Origin: a virus
Virus record (IMG/VR): IMGVR_UViG_3300015371_000076
Location: 1-44,962 of that record
Length of the DNA: 44,962 nt
Direction: 5' to 3' (one strand)
Shown: piece by piece, positions 1 through 8,333 of the stretch
How positions within the stretch are numbered: position 1 is the stretch's first letter
Layout: every line of letters starts with the position of its first letter
Notes under the pieces: generated by a model
Databases searched by the model: none
What the model saw: only the letters and a program-made list of their open reading frames with translations
Told to the model about the DNA's origin: nothing
Position numbers and translations under genes: made by a program

Positions 1-697
1 CAACAGTTTCTAACATCGATTGTAGGGCTTGTGATGCTGTAACATACTTCTGGTTTATAGCTAGAATCCTGGTCATAACTGGGGAAGCGTCTAGCAGGTT
101 TATCGTATCGTCTGACATGTTTAATGTTTCTTGAATGGTTTCGTCACCTACAACATATGTTGACGAATCTGATAGTAGAGACTTGAATAGATTGTTTGTC
201 TGCATTTCTACATCGTTTATGAATGGATCTGGTGAGAAGTCTGTGGATGGCGAAGGGTTGGCTATCTTCTGTATGTTTACTATACGGTCATCTAATACAG
301 CACCAGCGCCTACGCCTGAGAACTGGTATTGTATCTGGTTTCCACCTGGTCTAAGCGTTTTTACTTTCTTTGTGCGGCCATATATCAGGTTTAGATAGTC
401 CTGGTTTGGATATTTCTTTGCTTTAATTATTACAATGTTAGCTCGACGTGTTACATCAAAGTCTAGGCTTTTGTCTGTATCGTCTATAAGTATATCGAAG
501 CTTCCGGCGCTTGCAACTCCTGGCGGCGATACACGGCATTGAACTGCTAAGGCTCCTGATGTTGGAGGGTTAAACGAATCATATGAATAACGTTGCTCTA
601 GGTTTGTTAGATCCCAGAATTCTATAGAGCATCTAGCAGGTTCTATATAGTCGGATAGGTTTGTATACTGTGGAATTCCTGATATGTATTGACTCAT
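1..697 (-). CDS. Distal tail protein, partial (C-terminus beyond window)
   Basis: The frame is open from an ATG at 697 to the window edge, giving 232 residues that begin MSQYISGIPQYTNLSDYIEP. The start overlaps the stop of the tape-measure gene by one base, so the two are translationally linked. In tailed viruses the gene directly after the tape measure usually encodes a distal tail or baseplate-hub component, and the beta-rich middle (GRTKKVKTLRPGGNQIQYQF) fits this. No specific family motif is recognised, so the role rests on position. The C-terminus is missing. Confidence 0.7.
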   Translation of the reverse strand, partial: MSQYISGIPQYTNLSDYIEPARCSIEFWDLTNLEQRYSYDSFNPPTSGALAVQCRVSPPGVASAGSFDILIDDTDKSLDFDVTRRANIVIIKAKKYPNQDYLNLIYGRTKKVKTLRPGGNQIQYQFSGVGAGAVLDDRIVNIQKIANPSPSTDFSPDPFINDVEMQTNNLFKSLLSDSSTYVVGDETIQETLNMSDDTINLLDASPVMTRILAINQKYVTASQALQSMLETV

Positions 698-3600
698 TAG
701 GCTATTGACCCCAAATCTATCTCTAGGATCTTTCTGTTGATTGCCTTTACCAGTTCTCTACCATCTAGTTTGATAATTGTTGGCTCTTTAACCTCTACTG
801 ATATCCTTCTGTTTGATATGTTTGCTGGTAATGCAGCAATAGACGCGCCGCCTGCTGCTGTTGAAAGCGAGCCTATTACTGGCACTACATGAACGATCTG
901 GGTTACGTGTTGTATAATGTTAACGTTGATAGTAACTGTCTTTGATGTTGGGATAGAGTTAATGGCGTTTTTCAATGCATTAACCTGACTTATAGCGCTA
1001 TTAACCGAGCTTGTAATACGGTTAAACATCCCTACTACTGCGTTAAGGCTACTGACCATGTTGCTAACATTACCTCTAACGTTATTAGCTAGTGCATTCA
1101 TAGAACCAGCAGCATTTTGCGCACCCTTAGCGAAATTACTAGTAATTGCAGCAGCAAAGGCAGTTGTCGCAGCTATCATATTCTTTATGTTTCCATTTAC
1201 GTTAGTGGCTAATGCGTTTATAGAACCCGCAGCGTTTTGAGCGCCTTTGTTAAAGTTAGTAGTCATAGCAGCCGCAACGGCAACTGTTCCTGTGATTATT
1301 GTTTGAAAGTCTGTATTTGCTAATGTAACTAATTGGTTTAGTATTCCCGCTGCGTTTTGTGCCCCCTTGTTGAAATTAGTAGTCATTGCCACAGCTACGG
1401 CAGTTGTTGCTGTAACAATCGCTTGCATGTCTGCATTTGCTAGAGTTACAAGCTGGTTGAGGACTCCGGCAGCGTTTTGTGTTGCTGTATTGAATGCTGT
1501 TGTAAATCCGCTAGGGATTGTTGATGTAACTATTCCAATAATTCCAGCCATGTCTGTGCCAACAAGGGCTTCTAACTGGTTCATTACACCAGCCGCGTTT
1601 TGTGTCGCTGTGTTAAAGGCACTGGTAAAGCCTGCTGGAACGGTTGAGCTAACAATTCCGACTATCCCAGTCATTACGGTAGCAGCTTGGGCCTCTAACT
1701 GGTTCAACATCCCTGCTGCATCCTGTGCCGCTCTTGTGAATCCCTGATTGAATCCTGCTGCTACTTGTGCAACTGACTGTATGATACCAACAAATACGTT
1801 AGCAGCAGCTTGACCCATTGCGACAATTGCAGCTTGTGCGGCTTTTGCTGCTTGTGCTATAGCATCAAATTGTTTCGGGTCAGCGCCGCCTGGAACCTGA
1901 ATAGGGGATACGCCGCCGCCTGGTGCTGCCTTAGCCTGTTGGAACGGATTAAGCTTCTGGAAAAACTTTTCTACTTCCCCTAGACCTGAGAAGAATTGAT
2001 CTGCTATCTTCTTGCCTATTCCTGTGATCTGACTAGGAATAGCCATGATTGGATCTACTACAAACTTCTTTACAGAGCTAGTAACTACTGTCCATCCTGT
2101 TACTACTACGTTAACTATTCTCTGACCTATTCCAGCAATAGCTGCAGGAATATTTTTGATTGGATTAGACATAAACGTGGCTACTGATGTTGCTATCTGA
2201 GTCCATCCAGTTACTACTGTGTTAACAATAGCCTGACCAACTCCTGAAATTAATGCCGGAATATTCTTGATCGGATCTGACATGAATGTCTTAACGGATG
2301 TTGTTATCTGAGTCCATCCAGTTACAAAGGCATTAACTATTTGTTGGCCTATTGAACCTAGGAGATTTGGAACGTTTAGTATTGGGGCTACGATAAACGT
2401 GTTAACCGAGTTTTGAAATTGAGTGAAACCAGTTGCTAAGGCATTAACTATTTGTTGGCCTAGGCCTGATAGCCTGGTTGGTATTTGTGTGAATAGGGTA
2501 ACAGCGGGAGTTATTATATTATTGGAAATTAGTGTAAGTAAGGGTTGTAAGCCGTTAGCTATCACTGCTGCTAGTTCACCAGCTTTTGCTGCTGTTGCTG
2601 GAAAATTCTTCTGTAATTCTGCGGGTATTTGTGTAAAGACTTTACCAACTTGAATAAGCCAGTTGCCAGCAGACTTTTGACCTTCCGTTGTAAACAGACT
2701 AGCTATAGTATTGAAAGCTGTTTGTAATACACCAGGGGCTTGTTTACCAAATTCCTGTATTCCTGCTGCTAGTTGCTGACCAAACTTTGTAGCTGCTGGG
2801 ACTACGACGTTAGCCGTCCATGCGTCAAGAGCCGCGCCTATCTTTGCAAGTTCTCCTGGTGCATTTTTGATAAAGAATGTAATACCAGATATCATTGTCG
2901 CACCTAACTGATCTGCAAAATTCTTAACAGGCCCAGTTACGAATTGAGCAAGACTATTTCCAAAATCTCTAAGGTTGAATACTGCTACGTCTATCGCTCG
3001 CTTGAAGTCACCTTGAAATGCTAGCTGTGCGGCTATTGTAAAGCCTCTAAAGTTTTCTGCTAATGGGGCAAACTCAGGGTGAAACCTTCTAATGTTCTTT
3101 ACTGCTTCGTCTACTGCTGGTCTAAAATCGTCTATGAACGATCTTTTTACTTCTTGACCTATTCCCTGTAGGCCCTGAATTACGCCACCAATGGCAGTTC
3201 TTATAGCCCCTACAAAATCACCGCTTAATAACTGATTTTTGAATATCTCAAACCCTTTTGAAATAAAGTCTATGGCAGTGGTTACGTCCTGTTTAACCTT
3301 ATTCATTGCAGGGGTTACGGCCTGAGCAAAAGTATTAAACCCGTCAGTTATTGATTTTAACGACCTGTTAATCAGGCCGTCAGCATCTTTTACACTATTA
3401 CCTGCCAAACCAAACTTAGCTCCAATCCCTTCGATTAGGTTTAGTAGTGGCCTAAGCACAGGAAAGGCGTCACCGATTGCCTTACCTACTGCGTTTAATG
3501 CATCCCTAAATCCAAATGCATTAGTTGCGATTGCTGTTAGAACAATAGAAGCCGCTGTTAATGCTATAGTAAATGGGTTGAGTAATATACCTTTGAGTGA

Positions 3601-4629
3601 TGTTCCTAGTCCTCCCGCTGCTGTGCTTGCTTCCTGTAAACCTGTTGCCGCTGTTTTTGTTCCTGTTCCTAGTTTACCAAAATGACCTTCAAGTGTTGTA
3701 AATATTCCCGCTACTCCGGATCCCACTGAAATAACTTCTGGTAAGATGTTAGTTGCAAAGTCTGCAACTCTTTCATTAAGATTGGATTGCTTTAGTCTAA
3801 GGGCTTCCTCTGCGTTAACTACTTTCTCATGGGCTAGTTGGACGGCTTTAAGAGCGTCCTGATATTCCTTCGAGCCTGTTTTACCCTCCCTGATTATCTT
3901 GTTAAGATTTTCTTGTGCCTTTGTTTCTGCGGCCTTTGCTGCTGCTACTCTCGCATGAGCTGCATCTAGTCTAGCCAATGCCGCAGCATATTCAGCAGTT
4001 CCTGTTTTTCCCTCGGCCTGTAATTTGTTAACAGCTTCTTGCGCTTTCTGTTCTGATGCTAATGCCGTGCCTACTGCTGCATGTGCTGTTTGGAGTTTTG
4101 CTTGCGCTGCTGCTAATTCAGCAGATCCGGCTGTTCCGGCTTTTACTAGAGCGTTTAATTTATCTCTAGCCTTTTGTTCTGCTGCTTGTGCCTGAGTTAG
4201 TTTAGTGCTGGCTCTATCTACTCCTAACTGAGCTTTTTCTAGGTTGGTATAACTTGCAACTAATCCAATAATACCACCAACTACCCCAGCTACGCCTGAC
4301 GCTAGACTAGAGAGTGTTTTTGCAAATGATGCATGAGATTTTTCCGCTCTTTGTGCTGCTGATCCTGATTGGTCTACGGATTTACCAGCTTGGTTAGCGG
4401 AGTTTGCTTCGCTCTGAAAAGCGCCGCCAGCCTGGTTAGATGAACCCGCTAACTGCTGCGCAGAATTAGCCGCTGTCCCTTCTTTACTTCCTAGATTTCC
4501 TAGCTGACCAGCTACGCTTGACGATGTTCCACCAAGTTGATTTAATGCAGAGTTGGCCTGCTGTGCTGCTGAAGTAATAGACTCGCCCCCAGTAGCAACA
4601 AAATTAACTGTAACAGTAGCGCTAGACAT
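697..4629 (-). CDS. Tail tape measure protein
   Basis: A 1310-residue protein, the largest in the window, starting at an ATG (MSSATVTVNFVATGGESI). The N-terminus is Ala/Gln/Ser-rich. A hydrophobic stretch follows near residues 108-127, then an Ala/Lys/Glu coiled coil (about 128-280) made of three roughly 39-residue units containing KxGTxGSxE-like turns. A second hydrophobic segment lies near 345-370. The middle (about 730-880) holds 37-residue units around VTGWTQI, and the C-terminal part (about 970-1175) holds 40-41-residue units around KGAQNAAG. Length, helix-rich repeats, hydrophobic segments and position after the tail chaperone are diagnostic of a tape measure, which sets tail length and is ejected on infection. 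At about 1.5 angstrom per residue the tail would be just under 200 nm. Confidence 0.93.
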   Translation of the reverse strand: MSSATVTVNFVATGGESITSAAQQANSALNQLGGTSSSVAGQLGNLGSKEGTAANSAQQLAGSSNQAGGAFQSEANSANQAGKSVDQSGSAAQRAEKSHASFAKTLSSLASGVAGVVGGIIGLVASYTNLEKAQLGVDRASTKLTQAQAAEQKARDKLNALVKAGTAGSAELAAAQAKLQTAHAAVGTALASEQKAQEAVNKLQAEGKTGTAEYAAALARLDAAHARVAAAKAAETKAQENLNKIIREGKTGSKEYQDALKAVQLAHEKVVNAEEALRLKQSNLNERVADFATNILPEVISVGSGVAGIFTTLEGHFGKLGTGTKTAATGLQEASTAAGGLGTSLKGILLNPFTIALTAASIVLTAIATNAFGFRDALNAVGKAIGDAFPVLRPLLNLIEGIGAKFGLAGNSVKDADGLINRSLKSITDGFNTFAQAVTPAMNKVKQDVTTAIDFISKGFEIFKNQLLSGDFVGAIRTAIGGVIQGLQGIGQEVKRSFIDDFRPAVDEAVKNIRRFHPEFAPLAENFRGFTIAAQLAFQGDFKRAIDVAVFNLRDFGNSLAQFVTGPVKNFADQLGATMISGITFFIKNAPGELAKIGAALDAWTANVVVPAATKFGQQLAAGIQEFGKQAPGVLQTAFNTIASLFTTEGQKSAGNWLIQVGKVFTQIPAELQKNFPATAAKAGELAAVIANGLQPLLTLISNNIITPAVTLFTQIPTRLSGLGQQIVNALATGFTQFQNSVNTFIVAPILNVPNLLGSIGQQIVNAFVTGWTQITTSVKTFMSDPIKNIPALISGVGQAIVNTVVTGWTQIATSVATFMSNPIKNIPAAIAGIGQRIVNVVVTGWTVVTSSVKKFVVDPIMAIPSQITGIGKKIADQFFSGLGEVEKFFQKLNPFQQAKAAPGGGVSPIQVPGGADPKQFDAIAQAAKAAQAAIVAMGQAAANVFVGIIQSVAQVAAGFNQGFTRAAQDAAGMLNQLEAQAATVMTGIVGIVSSTVPAGFTSAFNTATQNAAGVMNQLEALVGTDMAGIIGIVTSTIPSGFTTAFNTATQNAAGVLNQLVTLANADMQAIVTATTAVAVAMTTNFNKGAQNAAGILNQLVTLANTDFQTIITGTVAVAAAMTTNFNKGAQNAAGSINALATNVNGNIKNMIAATTAFAAAITSNFAKGAQNAAGSMNALANNVRGNVSNMVSSLNAVVGMFNRITSSVNSAISQVNALKNAINSIPTSKTVTINVNIIQHVTQIVHVVPVIGSLSTAAGGASIAALPANISNRRISVEVKEPTIIKLDGRELVKAINRKILEIDLGSIA
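1100..1760 (-). repeat. Tandem 40-41-residue repeats in tape measure C-terminal part
   Basis: The block coding for GAQNAAG recurs near positions 1111, 1231, 1351, 1471, 1594 and 1717, a period of 120 to 123 bases. Units are in frame and diverged, so they are old but still length-adjustable by recombination. Confidence 0.85.
2030..2480 (-). repeat. Tandem 37-residue repeats in tape measure middle part
   Basis: The string gtccatcc recurs at 2090, 2201 and 2312, exactly 111 bases apart, with a weaker unit near 2424. It encodes VTGWTQI-containing units followed by DPIKNIPA. Two different repeat periods in one tape measure suggest independent length growth. Confidence 0.85.
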
Positions 4630-4636
4630 TACTTGG

Positions 4637-4990
4637 TTATCCTGTAATATTTCTTATTTCCTGCAATGCCGTATTAACTAAAGCCTGTGTTGCCTGTGGT
4701 ATTCCTGGTTTCATATATGGTTGTGCTGACATTCTAGACGTTCCTAACTCTACAAATGCCGCATATTCTGCCTCTGCTACTACCTCAACTTCCTCAGCAG
4801 ATGCTTGACCAGCACTAATACTAGATCTTAGATGGCCTGTTCTAACTGGAACAGTTGCAGTTGCAGATGATACTAACGCATTTGCACCAGCGGTTAAAGC
4901 CTTCTGTGGAACATCACTTGTAAGTGCCTGACTAACCCTTGATAATAGCTGGGTGACTTGTGATACGTCTACTCTTATGGTATACGGCAT
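4637..4990 (-). CDS. HK97-gp10-like neck/tail completion protein
   Basis: A 117-residue protein with the gp10-like signature in order: TVPVRTGHLRSSI near 51-63, EYAAFVELGTSRM near 78-90 and QPYMKPG near 92-98. Members join head and tail or terminate the tail tube. It starts at an ATG 9 bases after the end of the frameshifted chaperone and ends 7 bases before the tape measure. That position is unusual, because family members normally lie upstream of the tail tube gene. Family assignment is firm from the motifs; the exact assembly step is inferred. Confidence 0.85.
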   Translation of the reverse strand: MPYTIRVDVSQVTQLLSRVSQALTSDVPQKALTAGANALVSSATATVPVRTGHLRSSISAGQASAEEVEVVAEAEYAAFVELGTSRMSAQPYMKPGIPQATQALVNTALQEIRNITG

Positions 4991-4999
4991 TGTGTTGAT

Positions 5000-5757
5000 T
5001 TACCTGCTAGCCTTTCTAACTGCGGCGTCCTGTTTCTGTTTTTCTTTCTCGTAGTCCATCCGTTCTCTATCGTTTTTATATCTCATCATTATCATCAATC
5101 CCTCTGGCTCGTCGGCGTATGGCTCCCGCTGTTCTATTTCCCATCTATGACGTTGTAGTTGAGTAAAGTAAAGATATGAATTAATCCACCAGAGTTCTTC
5201 TTCTGTTGGATTTGTTATGACTGTGTGTGCATAGAACCAAGTTTTAATTTTTCTGGATGTAAAGGGACGGGATGTAGTATCCTGTATACTGCTGCATCAC
5301 CCACCATCCTAGCCTCGCCTGGTGGAACCATATCCGCTTCATTCTCAGTCATATCAAAGAAGGTTTGTAACATTTGAAGATAATAATCGGTTAGTAGGTC
5401 AGTGCTTTTTGTCGTGTCTTTTTCTGCGTCAGCCTTTGTTTTCAGGTTTGTTAGCTCACGCCATTTCTTTATTCCTACGTTTTTGAATGTATAATCCTTA
5501 CCGTTTATTGTGAATAATTTACCAGGGCTTAGTTTGTCGGCTATCTCGATTGTTCGCTTTTGCTCATCGTCAATAACATCTCCCCAAAACTGGTTATACT
5601 TACCCTCCATTCGTTCACGTATTAGTTCTAGGGTTCTCTTGTCTACGTTAACCGTAAGTGTCTCTGGTTCTGTTGTTGTCGTTGTTGTTGTATTGTTTGT
5701 TGTTACTGTTGTAGGTTGTTCTTTAACGTCATTAATACTAGCGTCTTCGTCAGACAA
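5000..5757 (-). CDS. Tail assembly chaperone, long form by -1 frameshift (gpGT-like)
   Basis: Reading 166 codons of the shorter chaperone gene, then slipping back one base at the heptamer C CCT TTA (5266 to 5260), opens a further 86 codons ending in TAA at 5002-5000. The product is 252 residues. The extension has no plausible start of its own, and reads TSRKIKTWFYAHTVITNPTE, then an EELWWINSYLYF segment and a charged C-terminal tail. This is the lambda G/GT arrangement, found between tail tube and tape measure genes in most long-tailed viruses; the chaperones coat the tape measure during tube polymerisation. Zero-frame register at the heptamer is correct (codons 165 and 166). Slippage itself has not been measured. 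Confidence 0.78.
5215..5757 (-). CDS. Tail assembly chaperone, short form (gpG-like)
   Basis: A 180-residue protein from a TTG start (MSDEDASINDVKEQ). Residues 14-36 are a Thr/Asn-rich linker (TTVTTNNTTTTTTTEP). The folded part includes KLFTINGKDYTFKNVGIKKW and DYYLQMLQTFFDM. It sits directly between the tail tube and tape-measure modules, where the G chaperone is expected, and its end overlaps the second frame used by the long form. Function is assigned from position and the frameshift architecture, since sequence conservation in this family is low. Confidence 0.8.
   Translation of the reverse strand: MSDEDASINDVKEQPTTVTTNNTTTTTTTEPETLTVNVDKRTLELIRERMEGKYNQFWGDVIDDEQKRTIEIADKLSPGKLFTINGKDYTFKNVGIKKWRELTNLKTKADAEKDTTKSTDLLTDYYLQMLQTFFDMTENEADMVPPGEARMVGDAAVYRILHPVPLHPEKLKLGSMHTQS
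5260..5266 (-). other. Programmed -1 ribosomal frameshift site (CCCTTTA)
   Basis: On the minus strand the heptamer CCCTTTA is in the zero-frame register X XXY YYZ (C|CCT|TTA) 45 bases before the zero-frame stop. The -1 frame is open through it and for 86 codons after it. This matches the canonical slippery pattern of tail chaperone genes. Confidence 0.75.
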
Positions 5758-5780
5758 TAAATAACAAAAGGTAAGTGGAA

Positions 5781-5822
5781 TAAAAAAGGGTTTGGTTGTT
5801 TGGTTTGGTTTGGTTTGGTCGG
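5781..5822 (-). terminator. T-tract terminator with CCAAA repeats after tail tube gene
   Basis: Downstream of the tail tube stop, the minus-strand transcript carries several CCAAA units and then a run of six U residues (plus-strand 5782-5787). The template strand has five GG tracts spaced by T-rich loops. A near-identical arrangement follows the capsid gene at 10541-10563, which supports a shared end-of-transcript role. The T run could also be a TATA-like box for the 5757 gene. Confidence 0.45.
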
Positions 5823-5823
5823 C

Positions 5824-6762
5824 TTACGTTCCGGTAAACGTTACGCCGCCAGTTGCTTGAAATTCGTATTCCTCCATCCATATCTCGTCTGAATCTCCTG
5901 ATATTGGCTTGCTATATGTATCGAAGTTACAGGCGTTGAATGTTATCTTATTTGTTCCACCGCTAACTATTGTATAGGCTATGTTTCTTGCTGTAAAGCC
6001 TCTGAGATCTCCTACCAATGTCCCACCTATCGTAACCGTGTTAAACGATCCCTTTATCTCTCGTTTGATAGGCTTTGACAACTTGTATGTTGTCAAGCCA
6101 TTGAAAGACGGTCTTGCTATAGTCCATGAAACATCAAATTTGAATGAAGTTGTATCATATTTTGTTCCGTTAATGTCTAGTGGATCCGCTCCTGATGTAA
6201 TACCAGACCAGGGAGTTAGTGAAGGTGCTGCCGCGTATGTTGCTGCTGGTGAGAATGTTGGTGTCGCTGTCCAATCGGTAACGTCCTTTGCGTGAAAGGG
6301 CATTGTTACCTTAAAGCCTGATTCTCGTTCTATTGTTCCGCTACATCCATCAAAACGGACGCCTTTGTATACTTTCCATTTCTCTGTTCCGTTGATAAGT
6401 GCTGTGAATAGAATTGATATGCTGACTCCGTTTGTTCCGTTTGGTGCTACCATTGTAGGATCTGCCGGAGTTGTTGACGGTGATACAGGGGTTAGAATTC
6501 CTCGCTTCATTAGTTTAAAGTCTGATGGCTGAAATACAATCTCACTACTGATTTCCTCGTTTAACTGAATCTTCTTTTGAACATCGTATGAACCTAGTGG
6601 TTTAACCTGATTATTATTCTCGGTTATATCTTCGCCTAGCGATTCTACGAAACCGCATGATACGAATGTTGGGCCTGCTAATGGAAGAGTCCCATCTGTT
6701 GTTTCTTCTGTAAACTGTGGCTGCTTGACAATATCGGCAGCTCCAGTTGGAATATAGCTCAT
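5824..6762 (-). CDS. Major tail (tube) protein
   Basis: A 312-residue beta-rich protein from an ATG, MSYIPTGAADIVKQPQFTEE. It contains VKPLGSYDVQKKIQLNEEIS, a two-domain tube-like pattern and a C-terminal EYEFQATGGVTFTG strand. It lies immediately upstream of the G/GT chaperone and tape measure, the standard place for the tube subunit. The C-terminal half (from about 160) may be a decoration domain. No sheath gene is visible beside it, which favours a non-contractile tail. Confidence 0.82.
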   Translation of the reverse strand: MSYIPTGAADIVKQPQFTEETTDGTLPLAGPTFVSCGFVESLGEDITENNNQVKPLGSYDVQKKIQLNEEISSEIVFQPSDFKLMKRGILTPVSPSTTPADPTMVAPNGTNGVSISILFTALINGTEKWKVYKGVRFDGCSGTIERESGFKVTMPFHAKDVTDWTATPTFSPAATYAAAPSLTPWSGITSGADPLDINGTKYDTTSFKFDVSWTIARPSFNGLTTYKLSKPIKREIKGSFNTVTIGGTLVGDLRGFTARNIAYTIVSGGTNKITFNACNFDTYSKPISGDSDEIWMEEYEFQATGGVTFTGT

Positions 6763-6804
6763 TTAATAATGCGGGGTGTTTTTTAGACATGAGAACTAAG
6801 AAAA
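6763..6804. promoter_or_regulatory. Divergent promoter between tail tube and neck genes
   Basis: A 42-base spacer separates divergently transcribed structural genes. It carries a T-rich box (6778-6786) about 23 bases before the plus-strand ATG and the string gagaacta just before that ATG, which also precedes the plus-strand gene at 23897. Exact start sites cannot be fixed by eye. Confidence 0.4.
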
Positions 6805-7257
6805 ATGGCATATTCTACCGAAGACGAGGTTAGGGCTTTGTTAGGCAATCTTAGACAACAAATATCCCAAACCACTATACTATCAGCTATAGATTCCGCT
6901 GACTCACAGATTAACAGAATGACATTCAAGACTTGGAGTAGCGCAGATCAGGATTATCCAGCAGTAAAGAAGGCCTCACGTTTCCTAGCTGCGGCCGAAT
7001 GTCTGATAAACATCAATGGCACAGAGCCAACACAACAGCGGCTTTGGGATGAGGCCATGCTTATTATTCAGAACATAACAAAGTTTGATACGTCTAACGT
7101 AACTGGTGACTATGTTAGCTCATCTCAACCTGTTACATATCCGTCTAATCCACAGGGCACTATCTGGGCTAGTTCAAGGTTTCCTATGCTTAGAAGGACA
7201 AAACATGAGAATGAGTCGTTTAATGATGGGTTTTATTGGGTTAATGGTCAGCCTTAG
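6805..7257 (+). CDS. Head-tail connector / adaptor protein
   Basis: A 150-residue protein starting MAYSTEDEVRALLG, with helices around ISQTTILSAIDSADSQINRM and YPAVKKASRFLAAAECLININ. This is the pattern of small all-helical gp6/gp15-type adaptors (DEVRALL..., then a helical hairpin). It is followed two bases later by a putative tail-terminator gene, the usual pairing. It is on the plus strand, opposite to the head and tail genes it serves. Confidence 0.7.
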   Translation: MAYSTEDEVRALLGNLRQQISQTTILSAIDSADSQINRMTFKTWSSADQDYPAVKKASRFLAAAECLININGTEPTQQRLWDEAMLIIQNITKFDTSNVTGDYVSSSQPVTYPSNPQGTIWASSRFPMLRRTKHENESFNDGFYWVNGQP

Positions 7258-7259
7258 CA

Positions 7260-7769
7260 TTGGTTATCCTATATCCAGATGAGCTAGTCTACAACTACAT
7301 AAGACCGTTATACGAGCCTTATCGTTTGGCCTTGTCAGATCCTACTGTTCTACCTGCTGAGGCCGATATACTATGGAATGAGTTTGCTGGTGGGGTTAAG
7401 GATACTGCGTTTATTGTTTCTGAAGATTTCCAACAACCACACAGGTTTAACCTAGGCAATTCTGCTGTGCAATGGAATACATCTTGTAGCATATACATTA
7501 TGACTATATGGACTCAGGAAGGTAAGCCGCCGTATCTAAAACAGTTTGCTAACTTTCTGGAAAAATATCTAGTTGTTAGGGGGGCCGTTCCTGCTACCCT
7601 AAAAAGTCAGGGTATTGACGATCTGACAGTTACACAGTTTTCTACAACTCAGGGCTTACAGAACTTTCATGGTGCTGGAACCTTTTCAAACATTCAGAAT
7701 CCAGAAACCGATTGGTGGGTATTGTCAGTAAACATTAGGACTAAATATTTAGAGCCTACTAATACATGA
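7260..7769 (+). CDS. Probable tail terminator / head-tail joining protein
   Basis: A 169-residue protein from a TTG start two bases after the adaptor stop, so the two form an operon. It is a mixed alpha/beta protein with VQWNTSCSIYIMTIWTQ, YLKQFANFLEKYLVVRG and a C-terminal WWVLSVNIRTKYLEP strand, resembling tail-terminator proteins in size and strand order. Assignment is from position and general fold pattern, not a firm motif. Confidence 0.55.
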   Translation: MVILYPDELVYNYIRPLYEPYRLALSDPTVLPAEADILWNEFAGGVKDTAFIVSEDFQQPHRFNLGNSAVQWNTSCSIYIMTIWTQEGKPPYLKQFANFLEKYLVVRGAVPATLKSQGIDDLTVTQFSTTQGLQNFHGAGTFSNIQNPETDWWVLSVNIRTKYLEPTNT

Positions 7770-7775
7770 TAGATA

Positions 7776-8330
7776 ATGAAATATCCTGTTAGTGTTGTTA
7801 TGGTATTGCTTCTAGTTGTTGCCGCTCTACCTCATGCCTATGCGCTAAGAGTAAACACGACCGCAAATCTACAAGTTCCGCTAAGCGTAAAGGTAACGGG
7901 CAGCGAGGCAGGGGGAGAGAATGGTTCTGGTTCTGGCTCGACAACTCCGGCTTTAGATGCGACAACACTTGGGGGGCTTGTATCGGTTGCTGCCGGTCTT
8001 GCATATCGCTGGAAGAAATCAGATAAGCATGAGAACAAATTTGATAACAGAACAGTAACAGCAGCGGAAACAGTAATGACCCAAGCAGAGTCTTTAAAGC
8101 AAACAGATAAGGGTATTGAGGAATTGTTAGGTGGGTTATCAACGGCAATTAACCTAATTCCTGGTGTGCCTGACCAGGCTAAAAAGATAATAGAAGATCA
8201 GTTAAATGGTTGGAGAACTGATAACCAGAAATATTACGAAAACAATCCTGCTAAATCTACGGATTTATCACCGGATCCTGTTGTTAAGAAATTAGGGGAA
8301 GTTCAAAAGATAAGTGAGAAAAGCGATTAG
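7776..8330 (+). CDS. Secreted or membrane-anchored protein of unknown function
   Basis: 184 residues. The N-terminus (MKYPVSVVMVLLLVVAALPHAYA) is a clear signal peptide or anchor. A Gly/Ser linker follows, then a second hydrophobic stretch (TTLGGLVSVAAGLAYRWKK, about 63-81) and a soluble, charged helical C-terminus containing AETVMTQAESLKQTDKGIEE. It ends 3 bases before the convergent stop of the next minus-strand gene. It could be a virion-membrane interaction or lysis-control protein; nothing specific is recognised. Confidence 0.6.
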   Translation: MKYPVSVVMVLLLVVAALPHAYALRVNTTANLQVPLSVKVTGSEAGGENGSGSGSTTPALDATTLGGLVSVAAGLAYRWKKSDKHENKFDNRTVTAAETVMTQAESLKQTDKGIEELLGGLSTAINLIPGVPDQAKKIIEDQLNGWRTDNQKYYENNPAKSTDLSPDPVVKKLGEVQKISEKSD

Positions 8331-8333
8331 CTG

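Noticed and set aside
1058-1747. Plus-strand open frames antisense to the tape measure
   Set aside because: Their hydrophobic Ala/Val-rich translations are complements of the tape-measure repeats.
7798-8148. Minus-strand frame of 116 codons
   Set aside because: It is antisense to a plus-strand gene with a clear signal peptide and operon context.
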